A DNA stretch of 37,402 nucleotides, from the NCBI GenBank assembly GCA_023396415.1, contig JAEWWJ010000066.1, forward strand, positions 1-37,402, written 5' to 3'. How positions within the stretch are numbered: position 1 is the first letter of the stretch; every line of letters begins with the position of its first letter. The position numbers and the translations under genes are program-made. This stretch comes from Bacteroidota bacterium. GTDB taxonomy: Bacteria > Bacteroidota > Bacteroidia > Bacteroidales > F082. The notes beneath the pieces were generated by a model. The model saw only the letters and a list, made by a program, of their open reading frames with translations, was not told the DNA's origin and ran no database searches. This document shows, in pieces, positions 1-8,166 of this stretch.

Positions 1-320
1 AGTGCAAAAGTAATACCTTTTTCTTTCCATCCAAATATTATTTGAAAAATATTTTTCGGAAATCCGTAATCAACTATAAACCACTGATTTAAAAATGAAA
101 AAAAATGAAAGAAATTTGAAGGGGTGCAACTTTTTCGATTTTTTTGAAATTTGAAGGGTTAAAATTTTCTTAGATTCCATTCAAATTGGGATGCATTTGG
201 CCTGTTTTCTACCTTTCGAGTGATGGGCTTTTTTGCTTGAGGAGGAATGATTCTGGTGTGGCATGTATCAAAAATCAGCTTTTTTGCTCTCGACAAACCC
301 AATCGTGATGATAAAAGCTC
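1..320. other. AT-rich intergenic stretch at left edge
   Basis: No gene is supported here. The stretch is AT-rich, with a 13-bp direct repeat (gaaatttgaaggg at 111-123 and again at 146-158). It contains the left-facing promoter listed separately. I see no clear hairpin terminator for the minus-strand gene that ends at 321. Confidence 0.6.
5..35 (-). promoter_or_regulatory. Bacteroidota-type promoter facing off the left edge
   Basis: On the minus strand, TTTG (32-35) is followed after exactly 19 bases by TACTTTTG (5-12). This fits the Bacteroidota primary sigma factor consensus of TTTG, about 19 bases, TAnnTTTG. Transcription would begin at or just beyond base 1, so the gene it serves lies outside the window. 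Confidence 0.6.
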
Positions 321-1088
321 CTATGATCGTGTAAAAACAGGCTGTGCAATGGTACTAAGGGAGCTGTTATAGAGGTAACCCTCTGCGCTGAAGCCAATAA
401 TATGAGCTGGATCTTGGATATTGTACTTGGTAAGATACGCCGCCATCATTCCACGGGCTTTTTTCGCAAAGAAACTTATCATTTTGAACTGTCCGTTTTT
501 AAAGTCTAAAAACTGAGGGCTAATTACTGAAATATTCAAAGATTTGAAGTCAATAGCCTTCGCGTATTCGTTAGATGCGAGGTTAATCACTGTTGAGCTG
601 GGGTGTTGCTTGATTTCTTTTTGAATGCTGGAAGTTATTTTGTTTTTCCAAAAGGCATACAAATCGTGAGAGGTTTTAACTTTAACAGCTGTTCCCATCT
701 CTAAGCGGTATGGCTTTATGAGGTCGAGAGGCCGTAAATAGCCATACAATCCAGAAAGGATACGAATTTGTTTTTGAGCTATATCCATTTGGTCTTTTCC
801 CCACGTATAGGCATCCAAACCAGCGTACACATCGCCATTATAGGCATAAATGGCTTGGCGCAGCGGAGTGATCGCGGTATCCATTTCCCAGTTTTGATAA
901 CGTTCGAGGGTGAGTTGTGCCAAATCATGACTTATGTTCATCAGTTGTGAGAGCTGCTTTTGATTGAATTTTTTCATGGCAGCTGCAATAGTATCAGCCT
1001 CTTTTTGAAAGTGCGGTGTAGAGGTTTCTTGTAGTGTGACCACGGATTTATAATCGAGTGTTTTGGCAGGAGACAATAGAATAATCAT
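321..1088 (-). CDS. yaaA: YaaA family peroxide stress protein (UPF0246/DUF328)
   Basis: The 255-residue protein begins MIILLSPAKTLD, the family's signature start, and has the usual family length without gaps. In E. coli, YaaA is a cytoplasmic DNA-binding protein that lowers intracellular free iron during hydrogen peroxide stress and so limits Fenton damage. There is no signal peptide. The gene is the last of the minus-strand genes at the left end, 66 bases downstream of the AlbA_2 gene, so it may be co-transcribed with it. The family assignment is firm. The peroxide role is carried over from E. coli and is not visible in the sequence. Confidence 0.93.
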   Translation of the reverse strand: MIILLSPAKTLDYKSVVTLQETSTPHFQKEADTIAAAMKKFNQKQLSQLMNISHDLAQLTLERYQNWEMDTAITPLRQAIYAYNGDVYAGLDAYTWGKDQMDIAQKQIRILSGLYGYLRPLDLIKPYRLEMGTAVKVKTSHDLYAFWKNKITSSIQKEIKQHPSSTVINLASNEYAKAIDFKSLNISVISPQFLDFKNGQFKMISFFAKKARGMMAAYLTKYNIQDPAHIIGFSAEGYLYNSSLSTIAQPVFTRS

Positions 1089-1154
1089 GTGTTAGTGTGA
1101 TTTCAAAAGATTAATAAACTGATAATAAATGTTTTATGGAGTTCTTCACAATTT

Positions 1155-1823
1155 TTAGATTTTTTTACTTTGGATGACACGGGAAATAATTTCAGGTTGT
1201 GTGATGTAAAATCTGGTTTCTCGCTCGGTTTGTTGCATCTTGATCAAACCAAGTAAAATAAAATCAACCAATAACCATTCAGCGGTTCTTCTATTGATTC
1301 CTGCTAATGACATAAAATCGTAAAGCGTGATGCTGCCTTCGAGGTTTAAATATTGTAGCAGTAACATCTCCACTTCGGTGAAGGTGATGTTTACAGGTTC
1401 ATTGCTTAGTTCGCGTTTCCAAACCAGAAGCTGAATGGGGTCGGCCAGTAAGTTTTTATCCCCTACCCTGACAAATATTTTATAATCGTCAAGTTTTAAA
1501 GGTGCTTTATGTTTTCGGTCGGCGCTTTTTGGTACAATTACTTCGAGCACCAGCTTGCCATCCACCTGCCATTCTTTGGTTTTGAAGACGACCTCAGGCC
1601 GACAAAAAAGCTGAGAAGCAGCTTGGATCATATAGAATTCTTCTTCTGAACGAACGCCGGCAATAGCACCATTGTCTTTCACACCAACAAGCAGTTTTCC
1701 GCCATCGGTGTTAGCAAAAGCCACCAATGTGCGGGATATTTTGCGGCTATCGGAAATCTCAAATTTAAAGTCGAGTTGTTGGTTTTCGCCTTGCGAAATA
1801 AGTTTTCGGATATATTCTGACAT
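1155..1823 (-). CDS. AlbA_2 (Schlafen-type) DNA-binding domain protein
   Basis: This 222-residue protein has an N-terminal AlbA_2 domain at about residues 10-125, with the typical E/D-x-K-xE opening, an AFANTDGG segment and a GVKDNGAIAGV turn. A C-terminal region of about 80 residues looks like a winged helix (FTEVEMLLLQYL, then LAGINRRTAEWLL). AlbA_2 domains bind nucleic acid and are common in Bacteroidota putative transcription regulators. The target is unknown. The gene is separated from pyrI upstream by a hairpin terminator at 1892-1920 and has its own -7 element at 1852-1859, so it is not part of the pyr operon. It could act on yaaA downstream, but nothing in the sequence shows that. Confidence 0.8.
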   Translation of the reverse strand: MSEYIRKLISQGENQQLDFKFEISDSRKISRTLVAFANTDGGKLLVGVKDNGAIAGVRSEEEFYMIQAASQLFCRPEVVFKTKEWQVDGKLVLEVIVPKSADRKHKAPLKLDDYKIFVRVGDKNLLADPIQLLVWKRELSNEPVNITFTEVEMLLLQYLNLEGSITLYDFMSLAGINRRTAEWLLVDFILLGLIKMQQTERETRFYITQPEIISRVIQSKKI

Positions 1824-1851
1824 GGTGTAACTGTGCTGTTATTATAAGGTG

Positions 1852-1859
1852 CAAAAATA
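1852..1859 (-). promoter_or_regulatory. Candidate -7 promoter element for the AlbA_2 gene
   Basis: The minus strand reads TATTTTTG, an exact TAnnTTTG match 28 bases before the start codon at 1823. No TTTG was found at the usual distance upstream, so the -33 half is weak. Confidence 0.45.
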
Positions 1860-1891
1860 GCGCTAAAAGATGAAGGATTTCTTGGTAAACA

Positions 1892-1920
1892 AAAAAGCTG
1901 AACGATTGATTCAGCTTTTT
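1892..1920 (-). terminator. Intrinsic terminator after pyrI
   Basis: An 11-bp perfect inverted repeat (aaaaagctgaa at 1892-1902 and ttcagcttttt at 1910-1920) has a 7-base loop. On the minus strand the stem runs into a T-rich tract. It lies just after the pyrI stop codon and ends the pyrB-pyrI transcript. Confidence 0.8.
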
Positions 1921-1944
1921 TATACAACGGGCAGAAAGGCCTGA

Positions 1945-2412
1945 CTAAACGAACTCGAAATTTTCCCGTGAGGTATTCCTTTCGCAATAGTGACAGGCCA
2001 ATTTAAGGTTATTGTTTTCGTCGTACATTACCGTGAATTTTGTAGGTACATTTTCCTTATTCGTTATACAATTGGGATTGAAACACTTAACGATTCTTTC
2101 AATCTCAGTTGGGATATTAACTATAGCTTTTCGAGAAACTTCATAGTCGCGAATTTCAATTAATGTAGCCGAAGGAGCTACCAAAGCGATTTTATTGATT
2201 TCGGTAGGCTCAAAAAACTTATCACTGATTTTGATGATGCCTTTGCTGCCATATTTCTTACTTTCGAGGTTGGTTCCAAAATAAACCTGGTTGGTAGTTT
2301 TATCTAAGCCAAGTATTTTGATGACCTGAAAGACGGTTTTTGTAGGTATATGGTCAATCACAGTGCCATTGCTGATGGCCGACACGATCAATTCTTTTCT
2401 TTTAGGACTCAT
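1945..2412 (-). CDS. pyrI: Aspartate carbamoyltransferase regulatory chain
   Basis: The 155-residue protein is the regulatory subunit of aspartate transcarbamylase, which binds CTP and ATP and gives feedback control of the first committed step in pyrimidine synthesis. The N-terminal allosteric domain starts at about residue 5 (SAISNGTVIDHIP). The C-terminal zinc domain has the four cysteines in the expected pattern: CFNPNC at about residues 109-114 and CHYC near residue 140. The length is normal. The gene follows pyrB by 33 bases on the same strand, so both subunits should be made from one transcript. The terminator at 1892-1920 closes the unit. Confidence 0.96.
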   Translation of the reverse strand: MSPKRKELIVSAISNGTVIDHIPTKTVFQVIKILGLDKTTNQVYFGTNLESKKYGSKGIIKISDKFFEPTEINKIALVAPSATLIEIRDYEVSRKAIVNIPTEIERIVKCFNPNCITNKENVPTKFTVMYDENNNLKLACHYCERNTSRENFEFV

Positions 2413-2445
2413 TATTTTACGATTTAAGTTGATTTATTTTTTTCG

Positions 2446-3351
2446 TTATAACCCCAATATGGCTGCCATGAGTGCCTGCCGAACGTAGATTCCATTGCGT
2501 GCCTGCTGAAAATAATAGGCCATTGGGCTGCCATCAACATCGGTGCTGATTTCGTTGACACGAGGAAGTGGATGCAAAATCCGCAAATTGGGTTTCCCGC
2601 TCGCAAGCATGGAGTTCTGTAGATTGTATGAATTTTTTACACGCTCATACTCCAATGGATCGGGAAATCTTTCGCGCTGAATACGCGTCATATAGAGGAT
2701 GTCGGATTTTGGAATTACCTCGTTCATATCTGTATATTGCTCATACTGAAGATGTGCTTCCTTGATGTGTCGCTTCACAGCACTTGGAAGTTTGAGTTCG
2801 ATGGGCGAAACAAAGTGAAAACGTGTTTTAAAATGACTCAATGCAATAGCTAAACTATGAACGGTGCGGCCATATTTTAGGTCGCCAATAAAAGTAATGT
2901 CAAGGTTATCGAGGGTTCCTTGGGTTTTTCTAATCGAATACAAATCGAGAAGGCATTGTGTAGGATGCTGGTTGGCACCATCGCCGGCATTGATGATTGG
3001 CACCGAAGCTACCTCGCTGGCATATCGTGCTGCCCCATCCACAGGATGACGCATCACAATTAAATCGCTGTAATTGCTGACAGTAAGAATGGTATCGTTA
3101 AGTGTTTCGCCTTTTTGCACACTTGTGGTGGAACTGCTGCTGAAGCCGATGACGGTGGCCCCCAATTGCTGTGCTGCACTCTCAAAACTTAAACGGGTGC
3201 GCGTGGAAGGTTCAAAAAAAAGTGAGGCAATTACTTTCCCCTTCAAGGTTTCCCTTCGGGACTCCTTTTCAAAGGTTTCAGCCAAATCGAGGATCTGAAT
3301 GATCTCCTCCTTGGAATAGTCGGTGATGGATACAAGACTTCTGTTTTTCAT
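2446..3351 (-). CDS. pyrB: Aspartate carbamoyltransferase catalytic chain
   Basis: The 301-residue protein joins carbamoyl phosphate and L-aspartate to give N-carbamoyl-L-aspartate in de novo pyrimidine synthesis. The carbamoyl-phosphate loop PSTRTR (about residues 48-53), the HPTQ motif (about 128-131) and HPLPR (about 260-264) are all present. It is cytoplasmic and pairs with PyrI in a class B-type holoenzyme. It is preceded by an unusual leader of about 150 bases that carries an intrinsic terminator-like hairpin only some 40 bases before the start codon. This suggests transcription attenuation controlled by pyrimidine supply. Confidence 0.97.
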   Translation of the reverse strand: MKNRSLVSITDYSKEEIIQILDLAETFEKESRRETLKGKVIASLFFEPSTRTRLSFESAAQQLGATVIGFSSSSTTSVQKGETLNDTILTVSNYSDLIVMRHPVDGAARYASEVASVPIINAGDGANQHPTQCLLDLYSIRKTQGTLDNLDITFIGDLKYGRTVHSLAIALSHFKTRFHFVSPIELKLPSAVKRHIKEAHLQYEQYTDMNEVIPKSDILYMTRIQRERFPDPLEYERVKNSYNLQNSMLASGKPNLRILHPLPRVNEISTDVDGSPMAYYFQQARNGIYVRQALMAAILGL

Positions 3352-3392
3352 TGAATGAATGTATTTTAGCGTTGATGATCAAAAAAAATGAC

Positions 3393-3416
3393 AAAAAAAA
3401 GACGGCTATTGCCGTC
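3393..3416 (-). terminator. Terminator-like hairpin in the pyrB leader (candidate attenuator)
   Basis: A 6-bp GC-rich perfect stem (gacggc at 3401-3406, gccgtc at 3411-3416) with a 4-base loop is followed on the minus strand by eight T residues (3393-3400). The receptor gene upstream already has its own terminator at 3637-3679, and the candidate pyrB promoter lies between the two hairpins. Premature termination of the pyr transcript is therefore a better reading than termination of the upstream gene. Confidence 0.65.
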
Positions 3417-3511
3417 GTAAAAGAATAAAATATGTGAGCGAACTTTTCATTCGCAATGCAATTATTTGAGAAGCAAATATTTGGTGCATTTCCGATACTT
3501 TAATCGGGTGT

Positions 3512-3519
3512 CAAAAGTA
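3512..3519 (-). promoter_or_regulatory. Candidate pyrB -7 promoter element
   Basis: The minus strand reads TACTTTTG, an exact TAnnTTTG match. Initiation near 3508 would give a leader of about 155 bases before the pyrB start codon. No good TTTG is seen at the -33 position. Confidence 0.5.
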
Positions 3520-3636
3520 AAACTTTTCAATCATAAATGATGTGTTTAATCATTAAAATATCAACATTTTTTAAACAATTGTATCTTAAAAAATCAGGGT
3601 TATGCATAGATCGGCTTGTTAATCAACTGAAAATGA

Positions 3637-3679
3637 AATAAAAAATGGCCACAAACCATATAGAATAGAATTGTGGCCA
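3637..3679 (-). terminator. Intrinsic terminator after the TonB-dependent receptor gene
   Basis: A 9-bp perfect inverted repeat (tggccacaa at 3646-3654, ttgtggcca at 3671-3679) with a 16-base loop is followed on the minus strand by TTTTTTATTT. It begins 24 bases after the receptor's stop codon. Confidence 0.8.
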
Positions 3680-3702
3680 AAAACAGATGAACAAAAAACG
3701 AA

Positions 3703-6090
3703 TTAAAATTCGACCATGATTCCAATAGATGGAAGCACTGTTCCAGAGGTATTTGGAATTCCGCGCAATACATAACGGGTGTTGTTATCAGTAGTTAAGA
3801 AGTTGCCCGAAGCATCTTTCTCGCGAATGTAATTATCTTGGCTTTTTCCTTTAAAGTTGTACAGATTCTGTATGTCAACATAAAACATTAAACTCCATTT
3901 TTCATAGAAGTATTTCTTATCAATACGTAAATCCAATTGATGGAAAGGTTCCAAGCGCAATTGGTTCAAGCGGTTAAAATCGAGATATGGTCCACCTTGT
4001 GCATTCCAAGCCTGGATGATAGATGACTTATCCAGGTCGAAAGGTGTAAAGGGCAAACCGCCATTAAATCGCCATTTTGCACCAATGATCCAATTTCGGC
4101 TAAGATTTTGAGACATCGTAAGCGCAACGATATGACGAAAATCCCAGCTCGAAGGCACAGAAGTTTGAGTTTTGTCCTCAAACTCACTTCGTACAAAAGT
4201 ATAAGAGAAAATAAGGTTAGTACCTGTTTTCAACTTGCTTCTGTTCACCACTTCAAAACCATAGGCTTTACCTACGCCTGTTGAAATAACAGCTTCGTTG
4301 CCTAACACACCAAAATCAGCCCCTTTGTTGGCCAAATTGATGCTATCCAATACTGAAAAAGGGTATCGGTCGTATTGCTTTAAAAATCCTTCGATTGAAA
4401 AAAAAAGCTCATCACTGGGAATAAATTGTAGTCCGGCAATAAAATGATTGGCTGCGATGTATTGTAAATCTTTGTCTTTGTTCACCAACTCACCGGCATT
4501 GCTTCTATAACCCAGAGTGGTGTAAGCTGGCAGCTGAAAATACCTTCCAATATTTCCGGTTACGGCCCATTTCTCTGTCAGGACATATGAGGCAGAAACG
4601 CGCGGCGAAAGTTGATCAATCGGGTTGGCCATGGAGCTGCTGTAATTGTTAAAATCGGTACGTAATCCAGCCGAAAGCGTTAGTCGCTCATTGAGGAAAT
4701 TTTTACTTAATTGCGCTGAAGCACTGTACTTTAACATAATAAGATCAGACTGAAAGTTACGGTCAATCAATTCATCTCCAACAAATAATTTTTGAAAAGT
4801 AGATGTGTTGTACTTTGCATACTCCGAACCTAATGAATAAACAAATTTGTAATCGCCATAACGGATATTGTTTTCAAAACGAATCTTGTTTTCAATTTCT
4901 TGAGAAGTGTAATCGAGTATTTTGGGCAAACTCTCGTCATTTTCGGGATACTTATAGTTTGAATTGTTGAGCATGTTGCGACTGATGACTAAAGTTTGAA
5001 AACTATTGTCCTTAAAATGACGGTAAACAGCACCTAAAGCATAGCTCCATTGTTCGTTAACGGGCAGAAACGAGAGTATATACTCCTGATCCTCAGTCGG
5101 TTCTTTGATACCAAGGTTTAGTTTAAACTGGTCTAAGGAACCAATGCTCACAATGGTAAGTTCGTTTTTGGTGTTAAAGCGGGTTTTCCACTTCAGCTGA
5201 TAGTCATTAAAAGTGGGAAGGAAAGGCAAACCAATCACATCGAACAAAAATTGCAGGTAGGAGCGGCGAACCGAAACAATGAAATTTGATTTTTCGCCTG
5301 CCGGGCCATCGGCGGTTAAGCTCACCTCGGAAGCACCAAGACTTCCTCTAAACTTGACTTTTTCTTTGTTTCCCTCTTTCTGTGTGAACTCAAAAATTCC
5401 ACTCAAAGCATTGCCTCTGTTTGCTGGAAATGCACCTGAATAATAATCAACAGAACTTATAAAATCGGCATTTAAAATACCCACTGCACCCCCCGATGAA
5501 CCTTGCGTGGCAAAGTGGTTGATGTTTGGAATTTGAACTCCATCGAGATAGAAGGTTGCTTCGCTGGGCCCTCCTCCCCTGATGATGATATCGTTTCGAA
5601 AGGAAGCACCGGAGCCAATGCCCGGCAATGATTGAATAACACGAGAAATATCGCGGTTACTTCCCGGACTGGTTTCTATTTCTGAAACTCCAAGTTTTTG
5701 CAGCGAGAGTGGACTTTCTTCCGCTCTTACAAACGGATTGGCCTTTACTTCTACCTCTTGCAGCGCAACTCCGGCGTTTTCCATCCTGATCTCAACAAAC
5801 TCTGTTTTGGAATTTGTTACTTGAATCTCGTTCGACACCGTGTTTTTATATCCTACATAAGTAGCTTCTAAAACTAAAAACCCCGGATTAAGCTTGGTGA
5901 TGGTAAATCGTCCTTCAAAGTCGGTTGTTGCGCCCACTGCTGTTCCTTTCACCACTACATTGGCAAAAGGAAGGGGCTCATTGGTTGTTTTGTCTATCAC
6001 TCGCCCTTGTACTTGAGCATTTTGCGCTATAATGGTAGGGGTAAGGCCGAAGCTAAACAGGATGAGAGCGATCAATATTTTTCTTTTCAT
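3703..6090 (-). CDS. TonB-dependent outer membrane receptor with N-terminal carboxypeptidase-like domain
   Basis: The 795-residue protein has a signal peptide (about residues 1-22), a CarboxypepD_reg-like beta-sandwich (about 25-110; VQGRVIDKTTNEPLPFANV), a plug domain (about 115-240; QSLPGIG, IIIRGGGPSE, FYLDGVQIP) and a long beta-barrel ending in a C-terminal phenylalanine (GIMVEF). It should take up a ligand across the outer membrane using TonB energy. The N-terminal domain is typical of Bacteroidota receptors. There is no SusD partner, which argues against a polysaccharide utilisation locus. It starts 3 bases after the DUF2271-like lipoprotein, so the two are co-transcribed and probably work together. 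The ligand cannot be told from sequence. An iron or heme compound is a guess only. Confidence 0.92.
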   Translation of the reverse strand: MKRKILIALILFSFGLTPTIIAQNAQVQGRVIDKTTNEPLPFANVVVKGTAVGATTDFEGRFTITKLNPGFLVLEATYVGYKNTVSNEIQVTNSKTEFVEIRMENAGVALQEVEVKANPFVRAEESPLSLQKLGVSEIETSPGSNRDISRVIQSLPGIGSGASFRNDIIIRGGGPSEATFYLDGVQIPNINHFATQGSSGGAVGILNADFISSVDYYSGAFPANRGNALSGIFEFTQKEGNKEKVKFRGSLGASEVSLTADGPAGEKSNFIVSVRRSYLQFLFDVIGLPFLPTFNDYQLKWKTRFNTKNELTIVSIGSLDQFKLNLGIKEPTEDQEYILSFLPVNEQWSYALGAVYRHFKDNSFQTLVISRNMLNNSNYKYPENDESLPKILDYTSQEIENKIRFENNIRYGDYKFVYSLGSEYAKYNTSTFQKLFVGDELIDRNFQSDLIMLKYSASAQLSKNFLNERLTLSAGLRTDFNNYSSSMANPIDQLSPRVSASYVLTEKWAVTGNIGRYFQLPAYTTLGYRSNAGELVNKDKDLQYIAANHFIAGLQFIPSDELFFSIEGFLKQYDRYPFSVLDSINLANKGADFGVLGNEAVISTGVGKAYGFEVVNRSKLKTGTNLIFSYTFVRSEFEDKTQTSVPSSWDFRHIVALTMSQNLSRNWIIGAKWRFNGGLPFTPFDLDKSSIIQAWNAQGGPYLDFNRLNQLRLEPFHQLDLRIDKKYFYEKWSLMFYVDIQNLYNFKGKSQDNYIREKDASGNFLTTDNNTRYVLRGIPNTSGTVLPSIGIMVEF

Positions 6091-6093
6091 TTT

Positions 6094-6858
6094 TTACTTC
6101 TTGATGGTAAGTTTGATTTGGCTAAAAATTTCTTTTGCGGAAGTAAAGCCGCTTAAATCGGTGTAAAGTTTTCCATCCGCACCGGAGTGATGACCATGAC
6201 CAATCACATTTAGATGGTAGTCGGGCATGAGATTGTTGAGATCAATTTCAACCATATATAACAAGGACGGCTGTGCGGATGTTTTATAGTCGGAATCTCC
6301 GGGAAATTTATCGTTGTTCCAGGCGTTGTTCCAATCCCAAGGTTGATTCACTTCGGCCACTACCCTAAAACGTTGTGGAAGTGCTGCCTGGGATGTTGCC
6401 TTTATCATCAAGTTTCCAACAGGAGTAGCTCCAGAGTAAGCGTCGGCAACAGGTTCTTCAGGAGTGGGCATTAAAGCACCACCTTCGAGGGCTTGACGTT
6501 TATGCAACCATATGGGCAAAGCGGCGGGGCGAATAGATTTTCCGGGGACTTTGAGCCAGTGGCCATCGCCGGAATCACCAAACTTGTAATAACCGGTGGC
6601 GATGGATTTTGTTACGAACACTGTTTGTAACATCTGTCCTTCAACACTTTCCAACCAAACGGCAAAGGTAGGGTGGTTGTGTGCTTTTCCGGCCGTAAAA
6701 CTGATTTCCATCACAGCACCCTCATCAGAGAATCTTTTTTCAATCACAGTAACTTCAGCAGCTTGGCATTGGCCTATTTTGGAGGAGCTGCATGAATAAA
6801 CGGACGCCATGGCAACGAGTACAGCGAAAACAGAACCATAAAAAGTAAAACGTTTCAT
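6094..6858 (-). CDS. Lipoprotein with DUF2271-like fold
   Basis: The 254-residue protein starts with a lipoprotein signal peptide (lipobox VYSC, Cys at about residue 23). The pattern FAVWLESVEG..LQT, then LPIWLHKRQ, then DAYSGATPVG (about residues 140-149), then a VVAEVN strand, resembles the DUF2271 family of periplasmic proteins, which share a VAVWxED segment and a D-x-x-SGAT segment. The end is histidine-rich (HLNVIGHGHHSG), which could bind a metal. It is directly upstream of the TonB-dependent receptor with a 3-base gap. The DUF2271 link is by eye and moderate. Whether the SGAT threonine carries a covalent flavin is only a hypothesis. Confidence 0.6.
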   Translation of the reverse strand: MKRFTFYGSVFAVLVAMASVYSCSSSKIGQCQAAEVTVIEKRFSDEGAVMEISFTAGKAHNHPTFAVWLESVEGQMLQTVFVTKSIATGYYKFGDSGDGHWLKVPGKSIRPAALPIWLHKRQALEGGALMPTPEEPVADAYSGATPVGNLMIKATSQAALPQRFRVVAEVNQPWDWNNAWNNDKFPGDSDYKTSAQPSLLYMVEIDLNNLMPDYHLNVIGHGHHSGADGKLYTDLSGFTSAKEIFSQIKLTIKK

Positions 6859-6912
6859 AATATTTGGATTTTCATTAAAACAAAAAAGGAAATGGTAGGT
6901 TCAAATCAAAAC

Positions 6913-6942
6913 AAAAAAAGCCCCGAAAATTCGGAGCTTTTT
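6913..6942 (-). terminator. Intrinsic terminator after dnaN
   Basis: A near-perfect inverted repeat (stem aaaaagc-ccgaa with ttcgg-gcttttt, one mismatch, 2-base loop) sits 16 bases past the dnaN stop codon. On the minus strand it runs into a run of seven T residues. Confidence 0.75.
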
Positions 6943-6958
6943 AAAAAACAAGATTCTT

Positions 6959-8086
6959 TTATTGGTTCAACATCACCGGCATAACCAACATAAGGATGTC
7001 TTCATTTTCATTTTCGTTGTCCACTGGGAATAGAATTCCGGCACGACTTGGCGCCGACATCTCGAGGCGCACCTCAAACTGACTGAGGTTGGTGAGCATT
7101 TCTTGAAAAAAACGTGAGTTGAAGCCAATTTCAAGATCGTCTCCTTCATAACTACAGCTGAGCCTTTCCTTGGCTTCATTGGAGTAGTCGAGGTCTTCGG
7201 CCATCAGGAAAAGTTCTTGGCCGGAAATCTTAAAGCGTACCTGATGTGTACTTTGATTGGCAAAAATGGCGACACGACGCAACGAATTTAACAAGGATGC
7301 CCTGTCAATGGTAAGCTTATTCGGGTTCTGTGCAGGAATTACGACTTCATAGTTAGGATAACGACCTTCGATTAAACGACAGACCATTTTTACATTGCTA
7401 AAAGTAAAAAAGGCATTGGTTTGATTGAATTCAATAACTACCTGCTCCTCCTGTTTGGAGGCAAGGACATTTTTAAGCTGGTTGATGGGTTTTTTTGGCA
7501 AGATAAAAGTAGCATTGAAATCGCTCTTAACATCTAACCTACGGTATTTCACCAATTTATGAGCGTCAGTGGCTACAAAGGTGATGCTGTCTTCTCGCAT
7601 ATCGCATAAAACACCCGACATGGCAGGACGCAGCTCGTCATTGCCGGTGGCAAAAATGGTTTTTTCAAAGGCGCTCACCAGCACTTCGGCTTTAATTTCC
7701 ACGCGGTTGGCATCGCCAACCACAGGAAGCTGTGGAAACTCATCGCTTCGATGACCGGCAAGCCTAAACTTCCCTTCGCCGGCAAGCAATTCAACAGCCA
7801 TTGTATCAGGGTTAATTTCAAAAGTAACCGGAATATCCGGGAAGGTTTTCATGGTATCGAGAAGAATCTTCGCAGGAATGGCAACTTCGCCCTTGCCTTC
7901 GGCCAAATCGGGAATCAAGGAAACAATCATCGTTGTTTCAAGATCAGAAGCTGTAATTTTCAGTTCGTTTTCGTTCAAACGAAAAAGAAAATCATCCAAA
8001 ATGGGCAGGGTATTATTAGAGTTAAGCACACCACTGAGTGCTTGAAGGCTGCGTAAGAGCTTTAAACTGGTGATAATGAATTTCAT
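6959..8086 (-). CDS. dnaN: DNA polymerase III beta subunit (sliding clamp)
   Basis: The 375-residue protein has the normal clamp length. Its N-terminus MKFIITSLKLLRSLQALSGVL and the NTLPILDDFLF segment are typical. Three repeated clamp domains of about 120 residues can be followed, with YPNYEVVIP in the second to third domain region and a C-terminal LMLVMPVML segment that forms the partner-binding pocket. The dimeric ring tethers polymerase III and other partners to DNA. It stands alone, with its own terminator, and is not next to dnaA. It may be read from the plsY transcript (gap of 80 bases) or from its own promoter. No exact TAnnTTTG was found in that gap. Confidence 0.97.
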   Translation of the reverse strand: MKFIITSLKLLRSLQALSGVLNSNNTLPILDDFLFRLNENELKITASDLETTMIVSLIPDLAEGKGEVAIPAKILLDTMKTFPDIPVTFEINPDTMAVELLAGEGKFRLAGHRSDEFPQLPVVGDANRVEIKAEVLVSAFEKTIFATGNDELRPAMSGVLCDMREDSITFVATDAHKLVKYRRLDVKSDFNATFILPKKPINQLKNVLASKQEEQVVIEFNQTNAFFTFSNVKMVCRLIEGRYPNYEVVIPAQNPNKLTIDRASLLNSLRRVAIFANQSTHQVRFKISGQELFLMAEDLDYSNEAKERLSCSYEGDDLEIGFNSRFFQEMLTNLSQFEVRLEMSAPSRAGILFPVDNENENEDILMLVMPVMLNQ

Positions 8087-8166
8087 AGTTTGATTTTTTT
8101 TCGCCGTGTAAAATTAGAGAAAAAACAGCTTGATCATGACAAAAAATATCACATCATAAAATATTT

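Larger units (their letters stand above)
3352..3702 (-). promoter_or_regulatory. pyrB leader and spacer region
   Basis: This gene-free stretch of 351 bases holds, in minus-strand order, the terminator of the TonB-dependent receptor gene (3637-3679), about 115 bases of AT-rich spacer, and a -7 element TACTTTTG at 3512-3519. Three hairpins follow in the predicted leader: ccgat/atcgg (3492-3507), gcgaa/ttcgc (3438-3454), and a terminator-like hairpin (3393-3416) just ahead of pyrB. Seen in the sequence: the repeats and the T-tract. Inferred: that they regulate pyrB-pyrI. Confidence 0.55.

Noticed and set aside
1679..1987. Open frame of 102 codons on the minus strand
   Set aside because: It overlaps two genes and the terminator at 1892-1920, with low-complexity composition, so it is a shadow.
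3372..3382. TTGATGATCAA, resembling an FNR site
   Set aside because: The half-sites are one base apart rather than four, so the spacing does not fit FNR-type dimers.
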